From Bathymodiolus brooksi (taxonomy: Eukaryota; Mollusca; Bivalvia; Mytilida; Modiolidae), in contig OY804583.1 of NCBI GenBank assembly GCA_963680875.1, positions 35,019,331 through 35,083,330 on the forward strand: a DNA stretch of 64,000 nt, read 5' to 3'. Position numbers and translations under genes: made by a program. Each line of letters opens with the position of its first letter. Position 1 is the first letter of the stretch. The notes beneath the pieces are model-generated. The model ran no database searches and was not told where the DNA came from. It was given only the letters and a program-made list of their open reading frames with translations. Positions 1-12,439 of the stretch are shown here, piece by piece.

Positions 1-78
1 GAAAGTGTAAACGATGATGGTCAACAATTCCACCATTATCATCAAAACGAACAATCACATCTTACCTTCACTCGCCGA

Positions 79-80
<2 letters not shown>

Positions 81-111
<31 letters not shown>
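81..111. repeat. CA dinucleotide microsatellite
   Basis: An uninterrupted run of about 15 AC units. The rest of 1-920 is AT-rich sequence in which I see no gene or recognisable repeat. Confidence 0.95.
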
Positions 112-114
<3 letters not shown>

Positions 115-924
115 TGGAAATCCATGTACAATGAATATGTTTCATAGCCAAATATAGATTCCAGGACAAAGAATGCCCGACAAACATCATTAATTGGTGA
201 AGCAAAATTGATTGATTGATCTAACATTTTTATTCTATTTCACAATCCAGTCATACATAGCTTAAACTATACTTTCCTATTTTTTCATTTAAATTTATAT
301 TTTTCTAATAACTCTTTTTATTATGCACATATATAGACCACTTCCACATTTACGACTTTTAGAATTATACGTTTTACATGAATTATTTCCTCTTAATGCA
401 GGAGAAAAAATTCATTTCAAATGACAGAGAAATCCTCGTAGTCATCTGATCGTTCTAGAACATTTTGATAAGTCCCGAGGACTGTTTTATAGCCAATCAA
501 GCCACAGCTTTTAGCTGTATCTAAATTAAGAAAGGCATTCCTTGCAAACCATGGGAGACCCCATTTTTCTGTATAGCTTTTTCACCTCAAATCAGGAGAC
601 TAACAATATCATCGATGATTTTAATTGGTAACTATTAATATCCCTTTTTAACCGAAGTGATGATTTTCCTGCCATTTTACCCACGAATGATGGGTTAAGA
701 GTAATCAGCGCTTGATCAGATGTGCGTTACATTTCCCCAGGTTAATTATTGACGTATTGCTCTGACCTATATTCATATTACTAGACCTATTTTATTCTAT
801 TTACTTTGGATTTGATAATATCTCACATATTTATCTTATTCGCTATTTATTATTAAACGAAAGCATTTTTTTGTGTTGTTTTTTTTATTAGATTGTCATT
901 GCCAATCAGTGCATACAACCACAG

Positions 925-1015
925 TAAAAGCGGCTAGTTCGATTCGGGCAATGTCTAAGTATACTCGATACAACGTATATGTGACAAAAATTGTCAGCGA
1001 CTTATAGTAGATGGT
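925..1015 (+). mobile_element. SINE-1 fragment (decayed)
   Basis: The segment runs from 'tagttcgattcgggc' to 'gtcagcgacttatag'. It resembles the B-box-to-core part of the full SINE at 17524-17757, which has 'gagttcgaatctcg' and 'gtcagtgacttgcgac'. It has no clear 5' head or 3' core, so it is only a fragment. Confidence 0.5.
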
Positions 1016-1300
1016 TTGTCCAATGAAGGGCCACAGTGGAGAACTGGGCATGTGTGGGGATTTGCCTAAGAACCAAAAGTATTGACTTTTGTAGAGGCTA
1101 CAAAACTCCTTCTCTTTTCTAAAATCTACAATAGAGGTCTTTAACGTACAGAGAGAATGGTATTCACCAAACATGTTACCTATTATATATGGTTCATTGT
1201 CGGGCTTTCATGTTATAACCTGATAAATCTTTCCCCTCCCCTAGCCCAAATCGAGAGGACATGTCATATTCGGCACATTGGGCATGCTAGCGACTCTGGG
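1015..1300 (-). repeat. Dispersed repeat DR-B copy
   Basis: This shares the block 'aaatctac-a-agaggtctttaacg' and the later 'ttcatgttataacc' with segments near 44.1, 50.3 and 58.9 kb, and with the opposite strand near 14.5 kb. Open frames across it differ between copies, so I read it as a noncoding dispersed repeat of unknown class. Nothing else is recognised up to 1740. Confidence 0.6.
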
Positions 1301-1739
1301 TTGACCAGTACCCATACCAAGATATGACGTTCGATTAATCCATGTTGTTTCCACAAAAAATCCACCGTTAATGACAAACGTTTGTATTCCGTACAGTCCT
1401 GTCTTACAAAATCTTAATTCAGTCAGACACGAAGGAACAGTAAAATCAATCTTACAACGCATGCTTAGAAAGAGTTTGCCACGAACGCATTGTTTGACGC
1501 AGTTACTAACTATCGTATTTGGTTCCATTGCATGATAGGGGTTTCCAGATAATATTTAGCGGTTTCACCCACGTAATTACATGAAATAAAATGAAAAACA
1601 TCAAAACAATGCCAAAATCATACAAATGGAGACACAATCGACACCATGAACACACATATACCTAGTCGATCACTTTCCTGTTTTGGTACAAGCACTTTCA
1701 CTAAAAAGTAGTAGACTTACGTAAACGTTAGAAAAAACC

Positions 1740-2700
1740 GAATGGCAATCCCGAGTAGACAAGTCAGAGGCACTGTCATCATTCACACAGGACGAAGACA
1801 AGCAAAGCACAAAACAACACAGAAAACTAAACAGTTGAGAAGACGCACCCACCAAAAACGGGTAAAGGGGGGATGGGAGGGTTGGGGTCAACTCATGTGC
1901 TTGCGAAGGGGAAGCAGACCTTTGTCTTATAAGACATTCGCCGTGTTACACATATAAATAGATAAGTCCAGTAAAAGTATTGTCGTTGGAAGAGGAAAGA
2001 AACAAAATCTACGTAAAAAGGAAAAGATCCATTTTCTTTTGTGATATGAATATTTCATAACGGTCACGTGATGAGGATTGTAGAAATTATGTACCGATGA
2101 CTTCAACCTAGGAGCACGAAAAGTTTGAAGATACCAAAGGGGTAATCTGAAGCCATAAATCGAAGAAGGACAGACAACACAGTGGCCAAACGACTGAGTG
2201 AGTGATTGCTGCTTAACGCCAACTCAGCAATTTTTTCAGCTATATCATGAAGAGAAAAAGTAAATTGTCAATGAGATGATGATCAGGTCCGCTTTGTACT
2301 AGACGAACCCGATTAGTTAGATTTTTATAGTGCCAGCTTACATTAGAGAATACCAAATGGGTAATCACAAATGAAAAACCAGATAAAACTGGCAGCATTG
2401 GGTACACAAGACGAAGAAACACAAACCAAAAACACAACACAATATGTGTTGGACACTACTCTATTCAAACAAACACATACAAAATATATAGCGTAAATAA
2501 GATATGAATCCTCCTACAAACAACTGCGGATAAAGACGAAACTCAGAACGTAAATACACATAATAGGACAACACAAAAAACCTAAAAAGATGCGCAACAC
2601 GGACCCACACAATAAAACCGGAGATAAACTAAGGTGCTTGTGAATAGTAGGCAGTTTCTGCTCCACATGTAATCCTTTCGAGCAGCTTTTGCTGAGCTCT
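1740..2700 (+). repeat. Cluster of diverged DR1 dispersed-repeat copies
   Basis: Three diverged stretches match the order of motifs in the DR1 family: 1740-1930 (middle and 3' part), 2096-2200 ('gaagataccaaaggggtaat' start) and 2340-2690 (start, middle, then 'ctgctccacatgtaat'). Between 2195 and 2300 there is a piece resembling SINE-2 (compare 61205-61565). Short open frames on either strand here are repeat by-products. From 2700 to 3380 I see no gene or repeat I can name. Confidence 0.55.
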
Positions 2701-3380
2701 GTCCAGGAAATTATTGTACTGCGCTCAAGCTCTAGAATATGAGTTGTAAAATGTAAACTCTGTGGCATATTACTAAACACTAGAAACATTACAAGGCACC
2801 AAAATATGACTGACAAAATGAATGAAAACTTTAGTGCTTCTTGGTATGCAAATAATACTAAAAATAAGGCATAGGAAATAATTGTATTTAAAAAACATTA
2901 TAATTATACAGTAACAATACTGATGTATAAATACGTTTCCCGTACTGTTCTTTCTGAACTTCTCAGGTATGATTCGTAAGGCAATGATAAAACCCGAGAA
3001 CGACCGAAAGGCGGAAATATGTCGCACGTGACCTACTTTCGCTTTCTGCCACATAGGTGTCCATTGTCAACAAAATCTGAGGATTATCTGTCAGTATGGG
3101 GGTGTAGATGGTAGGAAGATATAAAAAACGGGTTTTCCTTAAAGAAAAATCATGCCACTACGCAAATTAGTAAGCGATTTGCGTCCTATCGACATTTTGA
3201 CCGGGGAAATAGCGATTGAAGTGACATGGGTAGTAGGAGTGAGTCTGGCCTTGTGGTATTTTAGGTACATAGCGAGCATATTGTTGACTCTACACAAGCG
3301 CCTGTGGTCTGGTGTTGTATGTGTGCACATCATGAAAGCGGTTAGGAATCAAAGTTGATGTATGCTTCGTCTGCTAAGAC

Positions 3381-3899
3381 ATGGCTTACATAAATGTATC
3401 ACCACTTAAAATCGGACTTAAACCTGAACACAGAGGCTCATATTTTAAGATTATTAATCATCAGAATCCTGATAATTTTGTAAGGAAGTATATAATCCAA
3501 TCACTAGAAAATGAACAAATCAAGAATGTCTTCATACATGAAATATTTCCCTGTCCAGAGTTAGAGAGCAGGCCTCGGCCAGCTACCAGTACTACATCTA
3601 TAATGCAAGACATACAAAACACAGATTTTACTGACTCTCAATCAGAGCTTTTGGACATGACTTTGGATATGGACCAGCCTGATCCTACATATGTACAGCC
3701 CTTCCAAACATCCATCTATGAGCCTGATCAACCTCCTGTACAACCTGTGCAACCTGGCACAGGCAACTGATTTAAGCTTACACCTACAAATGAGGAACTT
3801 GACAAAATTGCTCAGGCTAGGACTGAAAGGAGAACTGACAAGCAAACTGCATGGAGTGTGAAGTTGCTACGATGTGTGTTTAAAAGAGACAAACAATAA
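3381..3899 (+). pseudogene. Candidate N-terminal block of a Crypton-like (DUF3504-type) recombinase
   Basis: An open frame from ATG 3381 encodes 129 residues with a proline-rich end and stops at TGA 3768-3770. In the same frame the DNA continues to TAA 3897-3899 and encodes a segment with 'NEELDKIAQARTERRTDKQT' followed by AWSVKLLR. That pattern (F-x-x-x-T-x-E-E-L-D ... T-x-K-x-T-x-W-x-V) is typical of the N-terminal region of Crypton-derived DUF3504 proteins, just before the recombinase core. The matching core lies 3.1 kb downstream at 7013-8173 on the same strand. The in-frame TGA means that this copy is either decayed or spliced in a way I cannot resolve. The proline-rich part may be unrelated. 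The link to the downstream block is inference. Confidence 0.45.
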
Positions 3900-6800
3900 A
3901 GATAGTTGTGAACCTAAAATTATAACATTTAGTTTCAGCTCACAATAATGTCTTTTTTCCATTCAAAATACAAATGTAGCTCGAATAAACAAATCTTGAA
4001 AGCCATTTAATTTGTTTGCATAATCCTTTTCATTTCAATTTCTTTTTCTTCTTTAAAAATGCTTGCACTGACACAATCAATCAATTAAATACTTTATTTG
4101 TATTTCATAAATGGACCGTAGTGAGGAATCGAACTTCATCATCTTATTTCAGTAATAAGTGTGTAACCATGTGCCAGAGTTTTAACCCTTCAAATGTGAA
4201 ATACCAATAAAGCATAGTGGTTTTATTTCAGATTGCAAATAAATAAAATAATATAAAAAATTATAATCATAATAAAAAAATAAATAAATTCAACTGTACA
4301 TGTTCTTTCCTTTATGAGATAAAGAATCATACACACAACTACTGTTCAGTGTGTAATAAGAAAACACCTACTCAATTAATTCTCAACATGTATATGGTAG
4401 TAATTGTTCATATCTTGACTTAAAATTTTCCCTTTCATATTAAATAGGTTACTTCAAAACCCATTGCATACAATATCATATTCCATCAATTAATTTACCC
4501 CTCCCCCCATACCGTATTGGATCTAATAAGCGTACATGCCTCTATAATCGCCTCCTACATTGTATTAAAATTCCTACTGAAATTTTGGAAATAAGCACAT
4601 CCTATTTACATAACTATGGTTCACGGGAAGGTTTTTGGAAACGATACGTCGTTGTGTTAAAACTTTTCTGGTCGAATTCTAAATTTTATCTGTTTATTTC
4701 AAAGGTAATTCACGTATTATTTGCAACTTTTGAGTACTAGGATTCATTTCTGTTTCTGTATTAGCCTCTTTTCGCCCTAAGCACCCTCCTTTTCCAATTT
4801 TCAAGCACCCTTGTCAAAATTTCTATGCACATTAACATGTATAAATCTTTAAATTCGTAAACAATTTTTGATAAAGAACACAAAAGTATGTATATACACT
4901 TTACTTACCTGACAGTTAATTATCCAATTCTAATCCAAACTACATGTACCATTTTCCACATAATTTTGATTGGTCTGAAAGTCTACACTGATTTCTTAGA
5001 ACTGTGTTCACTTCAAAATCATTCATTTTTAATATGAACTAGGTATTGCCTAAAAGCGAGAACTGCATATATTCAGAAGGTATACTCTTTTGTCTAGAAT
5101 TTGATTGTATCTGATTTTTTCATAACTGGAAGTTACGTAATAATGGCTGAGCAAAATGGCTGCCCCCATGACAGTGAACGGCAAATAAAAATGCTGTCCA
5201 TACATGTATATACGATTTGAATTGATACATTTTTTTTCTGTATTTCATCACTTTGCACAGATGTTACTGTACAGGTCTTGTCGAAATATATTCCGTCTCT
5301 GCAGAAAATAATATAAACGATGGATTTTCATATAGTGAAAATGTATAAAGATAAGTGGTCAACAACAAAAATGTCAAAAATATTTTCTAATCAATGTGTG
5401 ACGTAAAAATATTTTTGACATTCACTTCACTGAGTTTGGTGCTGTTATGACAACTGTTTTACCTGTTTTGTTATAAATACTGTTATAGTGACAGCCGGAA
5501 ACTTTGAGCCGTAATGAAAGGGGGAGGTTTGACGCTTTAAAATCTGATTCAACCCACCATTTCTTTAGAAATGCTTGTACCAAGTCAGGGTCATTACGGT
5601 TTTCACAGTTTTCCGGTTGTTGACTGATTTTGTCTGTTTATATACTTATGAGTTTTGACTTTCCCTTTGTAAGATTGCTCGGAGTTCGGTAATTTTCTTA
5701 TTACCCTTATTTGGTCACTCACTATAAATCACGAAGTTTAGATCTCCCATCAGTACCAAGTCAGGGTCATTACGGTTTTCACAGTTTTCCGGTTGTTGAC
5801 TGATTTTGTCTGTTTATATACTTATGAGTTTTGACTTTCCCTTTGTAAGATTGCTCGGAGTTCGGTAATTTTGTTATTACCCTTATCAGTGCTAGATTAT
5901 CTTTGGGTTTCCTGGAAATTGTATACAGCACTTGAGTTATACTTGAATTATCTTCTAACCATATTTCATTCTGTCATTTCTTTCCTGGTCATTCCATGTC
6001 GATATATACAAACATGATGAACTGTCATTTAACCCACCATTTTTTTAGAAATGCCTGTACCAAGTCAGGATCATTACGGTTTTCACAGTTTTCCGGTTGT
6101 TGACTGATTTTGTCTGTTTATATAATTATTAGTTTTGACTTTCCCTTTGTAAGATTGTTCGGAATTAGGTAATTTTGCTATTACCGTTATTTATCATCTA
6201 TATAATTTGAAATGTACATGTACCACACATATCAAATCACATTTCGAAGTCGAAGCTAAATGATTTCAGCACACATAACCCTCCATGTATCACATATTCA
6301 TAAAAAATCATTTTTCAGTCAATGCTAAATAATTTCACCATATTACAATACTTCTGCATTCCTGTTCCAGTCATACTGCAATCTACAATTATATATGGAA
6401 TAACAAAAATTAAAGTGAACATGATGACAAACATGTAATTATACCCAACAGTATTGTGCTAGAAGCAACTTACATTTTTTCTCTGTATATTTCATATAAA
6501 ACTAAGTATTTAAATTATTTCCACTCATTACCTCATCGTAGGCCCCATATACACTATATATAAAATTGTTACTATAAATACACATTCTTCTGATAATTTT
6601 CATATCATTTTATTTGATATAGTTTTTGAGAAATCATTATGTATTTCAAACCTCACAATTCTCTTTATCATTATAATTCCATCAATTTTTAATGTTGTAA
6701 AGCTGTGTTTTTATCACAATTTCCTGACATCTTGGCAACTAGAGCAAATAATATCATATGAAAATTATCAAAGCAAACCTTATCTTTTCTTCATTTAATA

Positions 6801-7012
6801 ATGATTTTTTTGTAAAAATCAGACCAAAATGACATCAGTGCAATTGTTTTTTAATTTGGATTTACATGTGCATTGTACATGTATTTAATTACATTGTGAC
6901 GTAATTACATAGTTCTTAGCCAATACATGTAGCATCGTGACACGTAACTAAAATAGGGATTACATACTTACTTCATTATAATAAATCATCTGTACAAATA
7001 ATTTCAGGATGA
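3900..7012. other. AT-rich noncoding stretch, possible intron of the Crypton-like gene
   Basis: No open frame of note. It contains poly-AT tracts and the three repeat copies listed separately. An 'atttcag' acceptor-like site ends at 7007, directly before the recombinase reading frame. Confidence 0.5.
5551..6190 (+). repeat. Three copies of a ~135-160 bp dispersed repeat
   Basis: Copies lie at 5551-5709, 5753-5886 and 6031-6190. All contain 'taccaagtcagg' followed by 'tcattacggttttcacag', 'ggttgttgactgattttgtc' and 'ttgactttccctttgtaag'. The first and third start with 'aacccaccatt', while the second lacks that 5' part. Copies one and two differ at very few positions and look like a recent duplication; the third is more diverged. 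I recall similar 'taccaagtcagg' segments as common dispersed sequence in bivalve genomes, but cannot assign a class. Confidence 0.8.
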
Positions 7013-8173
7013 TTATTTGAAAATGGTAAAAAATCTGACTTTGAAGATCTGAATACATTTCACCTGAATGAAATTCTGAGAGCTTTCTATGCTAGCTTAC
7101 AGACGAAACAGGGAAAGGATTATTCTAAATCAGCTTTAATTGGTATCCGTGCAGCCATTTCTAGACACATCTCAAGTCCACCCTATAACCGTCAAATCAG
7201 CATCATGAAGGATCGTGAATTTATGATATCTAATCATGTCATTACTGGTATGGTGAAAATTCTAAAACGCGATGGTAAAGATCTATCAGTACATAAGAAA
7301 GCTGTTTCAGATGGGGATATCCACAAGCTTTACACACGTGGTGATTTTAACATAGACAATCCTATTACACTACAAAATAAGGTTTTTGGGGATGTAATGC
7401 TCAACTTCGGTCGACGCGGCCAGGAAGGACTTCAAGAGCTGAAGAAAAGCTCATATGCTAAATTTCTTGATGATAAAGGGTCAGTCTATTACAAAATAAC
7501 TGATAGCGAAGCCGATAAAACCCATCATGGGATGGATTCACGTAAAACCAACAAGGATGTAAGGATGTATGCTACTCCACGTGACAGAACCTGTCCGGTT
7601 GCAAGCTTGGAGCTCTATCTGAGTAAACTACATCCTGAATGTGATGCCTTTTTCCAGCAACCCCTCGGACATCCAAAAGTAAATATCTGGTATGCAAAAC
7701 AACCGATAGGCAAAAACAAGCTAGCGCATATCATGTCTAGAATTTCAACAGAGGCAAACTTGTCCAAAAGATATACAAACCATTGCATTGGTGCCACTGT
7801 GGCGATAAACCTTAAGCGGGTTGGTGTGGACCTTCTATCCATAATGTCTGTTACTGGACACAGAAATGTGAAGTCGCTAGAAAGTTATGTACAGGAACAA
7901 TCAGATCATGAGAACAGGCAGTTATCTGCTTCTCTACAGAGAATTGGAATTGGCTCAGAACATTCCGGTCAGCTGGCACCTGTCAGCACAGCATCACAAT
8001 CACCGCTCGCTGGAGTCGTGACTTGTAGTACGTCCCTAATGAACAATGTTAGTGTCAGTAATACCACCGTTACCGCTACTAGAAATCCACTTACCGACTT
8101 TAATTTTTTCACAAATACCTCAATTTCGGGTGGAACATTCACCATCAACTTTATCAGTAAGGATAATGCATAA
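7013..8173 (+). CDS. Crypton-type tyrosine recombinase core (DUF3504-like), catalytic residue lost
   Basis: The frame is open from 7013, immediately after an in-frame TGA at 7010-7012, to the stop at 8171-8173; the first ATG is at 7205. The first 64 residues carry 'DFEDLNTFHLNEILRAFYAS' and 'GIRAAISRH', the usual core-binding part, so the ATG at 7205 is probably not the real start. Tyrosine-recombinase landmarks follow in order: GRRGQEGL (first Arg), a CPV...YL.KLHPECDAFF block, YTNHCIGAT (box II), VTGHRN, and SLESYV with the candidate nucleophilic Tyr. In box II the expected H-x-x-R reads H-C-I-G, with Gly encoded by GGT at 7790-7792, so the second catalytic Arg is missing. Family members in animals include mobile Cryptons and domesticated genes that have lost catalysis. 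With the missing Arg, the TGA in front and no flanking recombination sites seen, I favour a relic or a non-catalytic derivative. The C-terminal 80 residues are Ser/Thr-rich. Confidence 0.8.
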   Translation, partial: LFENGKKSDFEDLNTFHLNEILRAFYASLQTKQGKDYSKSALIGIRAAISRHISSPPYNRQISIMKDREFMISNHVITGMVKILKRDGKDLSVHKKAVSDGDIHKLYTRGDFNIDNPITLQNKVFGDVMLNFGRRGQEGLQELKKSSYAKFLDDKGSVYYKITDSEADKTHHGMDSRKTNKDVRMYATPRDRTCPVASLELYLSKLHPECDAFFQQPLGHPKVNIWYAKQPIGKNKLAHIMSRISTEANLSKRYTNHCIGATVAINLKRVGVDLLSIMSVTGHRNVKSLESYVQEQSDHENRQLSASLQRIGIGSEHSGQLAPVSTASQSPLAGVVTCSTSLMNNVSVSNTTVTATRNPLTDFNFFTNTSISGGTFTINFISKDNA

Positions 8174-8324
8174 CTGCAGTGCGTTTCGGGAAACCTGTTC
8201 ATCTTGTTTTCGCCGACTATCCGCCTGTTACCTGTTACCTGTTACCTTCTCTGTAAATTCAGGCGAACCATTTCTTCATAGGCTGGCACAGCACTGACAT
8301 ATGCTTCCATCCTCCAGATGTGTA

Positions 8325-10675
8325 TTTTTTTTTTTTTTTTTTTTTTTATAAAAATTACTTAAAACGGCGTAAATCTTAAAAGATAAAGTCTTTTCTCTCA
8401 TCCATAAATTAAACAATACTTTACACCATTTATACATAATATATACATCTTCTACCACCCCCACCATACGTATTCCAGTATATATACCACCAAAAACGTT
8501 CATGTCTCAATGACAAATGTTCAGTCCATCACTAACAACAGATTTACTACAGTTCTATATTTCACTAATTTGAAACGAATTACATAGTAATACTTCACGA
8601 TGACATAATAACTGGATGAACAGTCATACTAATAATCCTGTACGTTTCAGATGTAAAGCATAGCACATACTACTAGTAATTTTTTCCAATTCCGCATGAC
8701 AGTTATGTAGGAAATGACATTTAGTACAGTCCACTATAAGCTGTAATAATATATCCTCAAAATGTGTCAGTTCATAAACCACTTGACTGTGCATACTTTT
8801 TTCAAGCACATTATGTATAATCTCTATACATTTATATCTGGTATCTTCCAACGATTTACATTTTAGTAAAAAGTGACAGAGATCTTCTGGCTCCTTCAAG
8901 CAGAGAAGACATAACGAACTTGTTTTCCAAGCACTATGGTTTTTTGTTTCGTTCAAAAAATATGTTTCGGACAACACAAGACTTAGAATATTATTTTTTT
9001 GTCGCGCAAAACGCGAAATGTTTTCCAAAATTTAACATTAGGTTATATGACAAATACTCTGAATCAGATTATTATTTTTTCCTCCACCAAAATCAGAATA
9101 TATTTTTCAGCAACATTGGGAATCAGTATATTTTTTTAGAAAAAACCATAACCCCCTCCCCTTCAAATTAAATGGTCGTTCCCTAATTGTTTCCATATAA
9201 TTATCTCAGGAGTTGTGGTTATAATATCTAAAGGAGATGGTAAGCCATATTGATCTGACAACTTTACAATTTGTATAAACCAATTATCCGAAGATTTTGA
9301 ATTTAAAGCTAACTGTCTAAAAGCAATTTTATATTCCATGGATTCTTTCTTATCCATTATATTTCTGAATACCGAGAGCATACGATTATGCTGGTTATGT
9401 TTCAACAGTTGGATATAATAAGAAGACAATTTTGTGACGTCTGCCTTTGTTTATCTAATAACATCAAGTCTATACAACAATCTTGGTATTACAAATCATT
9501 TGAACATATGTACTGAAATAGTTGGGTTTATTCCATTCAAACCGTATAATCCGGCTCCCATTAAAGCATATACTGTTTTCCGGGCTGTTTGTACTCTATC
9601 CGAAACAACATATTTAACACCAAATTTTGATAATATGTCTCTTTTTATTCCTAAATGAGTAGCACTCGAGGGTGTATTCAACTGTATGCCATTCAGATGC
9701 CAGGTACAGTCTGACTTGTCCCTAAATTTCAGCATACATGATTTTTGCTGACTGATGATATATCGAAATTTGTTTGCATGTGCCATCTGTATGTCAATCA
9801 TAGCCTGCAGATCATACGGATCGTTCGCAATTAAAGTGACATCGAAGGCGACAGTAGGCATTCCACAATAAACGATCCAATGCGTGAACCAATTTTGTAC
9901 TGCTCAAATAGCTTAAGAAGAGAGTTTATGAACACTTTATAGGCTGTAGGTGACCAATCTCCACCATGTCTTACTCTTTGTTTTTCTTGAAATCCAGATG
10001 AAATTTGCCCTTGCTTCCCATTTAATTTTAGTAGTTAGATTACGGTACCATTCTTTAAATAAAAGCCAATTATCTCCAGTAATGTTCATTTTGAAGATTT
10101 CCCTAAACAGTCCTACATCAAACGCCTTTTTTTCGCATCCGTCAAAGCAATATACCATGGAATATGAGTTTCTCTTGCTTCAATATTCAGTTCTGTTAAT
10201 ACCAGTCCCGCAATTACGGGAGACTCCCCTTCTGTAAACCCTTTTTGTAAACAACTCTGTTGTTTACATATACTTTTCTGGTGCATTTGTAAATGCAGTT
10301 TTTCAATAACTTTTCCAATAGTACTAGTCACAGTTATACGTCTATACGAATTTGGATCATCTTTTGGTTTCCCTCCAATTTAATAAATTGGGCATCCAAT
10401 TCCACCTTTTAGTGAGTCTGGAATAGCAGTATTGCTAAAAACCATATTTACTATCTTTGTCAGTATATATATTACACTTTCGCCACCTTACAATAGATGT
10501 TCAACAGTTAAATCTAGTTCATCTGATGTTTTTCCATTTTTAAAAGATAAAATACACTTTTTGACTTCTTCCTTTGAAATTTCATGTATGTTTTGTCTAT
10601 TACTAATAAAATGTTCTGTTAATGTCTCAATATCATCATTCACTATAGAGAAAAAATTGTCATCGAACTATTGAG
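8325..10675 (-). mobile_element. Non-LTR retrotransposon (LINE), broken ORF2 with poly(A) tail
   Basis: Read on the minus strand, reverse-transcriptase segments follow in order but in shifting frames. Near 10.67-10.45 kb there is an 'EEVKKCILSFKNGKTSDELD' segment (finger region). Near 10.35-10.1 kb come GGKPKDDPNSYRRITV, then QSCLQKGFTEGESP and ALTDAKKAFD. Near 9.85 kb is AFDVTLIANDPYDLQ, corresponding to the FADD box but reading AFDV. The C-terminal end (9028-8624) has a Cys/His cluster of the CLLC...HFLLKC type. A run of 23 T at 8325-8347 on the plus strand is the poly(A) tail. At least five frame changes make it dead. The 5' end is truncated around 10.68 kb. The tail lies about 150 bp after the recombinase frame, so this is an insertion next to it. 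The exact LINE clade is not assigned. Confidence 0.85.
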
Positions 10676-10956
10676 AATTTGTTGGGGTTGCCATGTTTTG
10701 ATGTGCAGTGACGTTTCAAACTTAACATCAGGACATTGTTTGTTGTGTTTTCAGCTAATGTTTTCATACATTACTTCTTTACCAATTAAAAAAAACATTT
10801 GTTTACATAATCATCTGTTTTTTACCGACGAAAACAGATTTTACATGACCTGTAGCACAAAAAATAAAAAAACGCACAGAGGGGGTATAACTGGAAGAGC
10901 CAATACTCTATAAAGGAATGTGGATTAACAATTTACCGTATATGTCCTATTAGAAT

Positions 10957-11005
10957 AGAAATAATTTATGGAAGGGGTAAGTTTGTCCTTCCATAAATTA
11001 TTTCT
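10957..11005. repeat. Short perfect foldback hairpin
   Basis: Arms of 19 bp ('agaaataatttatggaagg' and its reverse complement) flank an 11-nt loop. The arm resembles the outer arm of the large palindrome at 33356-33511 ('aaataattcatggaag'). The rest of 10.68-11.98 kb shows no gene or nameable repeat. Confidence 0.85.
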
Positions 11006-11984
11006 TAAATAGAGCATACGGCCTGAAATGGGAAATAAACTAACCATAAGATGTGTGGTTTTTTTCAAACAATGGATGTAACCAAATAGTTTCTGTCTTT
11101 TTAAATATCCAATGGCATAGCCCAGTCGCTAGATTGGTTGATAATATGTATTGTGTTGATAAGTGATGCTTGAAATACCATGAACAGACGGTATGACGTC
11201 ACTACCATTGTCAATTTGGCAGTTGTCCTGTTGGCGGAAATCTATAATATTCTATTTCAACATACCCCATCAATATCTTTCTGTGATTCTGTTAACCAGA
11301 AAATGTAGCTGATTACCTTTGAAATACGTAATTACGTTTCTATGATCATACATTATGTTGAGTTTCCTTTCCCTTTAATTAAAAACGTAGGGAGTTAAAG
11401 ATAATGAGAAACGGGGTTTGATGCTTGTCTGTAAAGTGCATTCTCACAATCTTTATAATCTAATTGTTGAAGTGATGAGATGCCCCTTCGAATTTCTGTA
11501 ACGTTTATTCAATAACATCCTTTCTTGTATACACAAAGGTAATGTTAGCAAAGATGTTTTAAGAGGGATATTGAAAATGTTCAAACAATATGACACAAAG
11601 CCGTTGCTATGCATCTTAACATTGTTACATATATCTTTTTTGGAAGACTACATGTCGGATAGTAGTCTGTAAAATATTTTAAGTATGAACAGCATTGTGA
11701 TTTTAGAGAGATTCTGAATATAAATGAAAGATTAGATGGTGATACAGGAAGCTGTTTGATTCAGTAGATAAATGTGTAAAAACAAACATCTATTTTCATA
11801 ATTTATCAAAGAGCAAATGCCACGCACATTGTAAGGTAATAATAAAATCAGCTGATGTCAACTTCCAATCCTTGTTTGTAGTGGTCGTTGTTCTCCTGTT
11901 TCGAGGCAGGTTTGCGGATCTATCTATCATCTCCGATGTCCCTTTGGCAATCAAAACTTCCGTATATGGACACTTGCAAAGCTA

Positions 11985-12400
11985 CTAGTAGAGGTGGAAC
12001 TGTTTACTCGTGCGGAGCATCTGAGTTCACCCCCAGCTTTAGTGACGTTCGCGTTACTCGATCTTTAGTTTTCTGTGTAGTGTTTTGAATATGATTGTTT
12101 GTCCTTATGTACTTTTTATTATGGATATTGTACAGTATATCCTTCGATTTACGTATTCTGATTACCCCTTTGGTATCCTAGATTTACGTATTCTGATTAC
12201 CCCTTTGGTATCTTAGATTTACGTCTTCTGATTACCCCTTTGGTATCTTAGATTTACGTCTTCTGATTACCCCTTTGGTATCTTAGATTTACGTCTTCTG
12301 ATTACCCCTTTGGTATCTTAGATTTACGTCTTCTGATTACCCCTTTGGTATCTTAGATTTACAGCTTCTGATTACCTCCCTTTGGTATCTTCAAACTCTT
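11985..12400 (-). repeat. DR1 copy with an internal 35-bp tandem array
   Basis: In reverse orientation this carries the 3' part of DR1 ('gtggaactgttta', 'gagttcaccc') and then the family's 5' part. From about 12146 to 12395 the segment 'gatttacgtcttctgattac' plus 'ccctttggtatctta' is repeated about seven times with a 35-bp period. It is the reverse complement of the 'gataccaaaggggtaatc...' start of DR1, so the array arose inside the element. Confidence 0.85.
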
Positions 12401-12439
12401 CTTGAACTGTATGGTTTATTATTTGTAAATAAAGTTTGT

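Noticed and set aside
896..1528. Two minus-strand frames of about 90 codons
   Set aside because: They lie in a dispersed repeat whose other copies do not keep the frame.
3152..3358. 68-codon plus-strand frame (MPLRKLVSDLRP...)
   Set aside because: No recognised motif, short, with an overlapping frame on the other strand; not enough support for a gene.
7205..7207. ATG 7205 as the true start of the recombinase
   Set aside because: Upstream in-frame sequence encodes the conserved core-binding part, so the protein must begin earlier.
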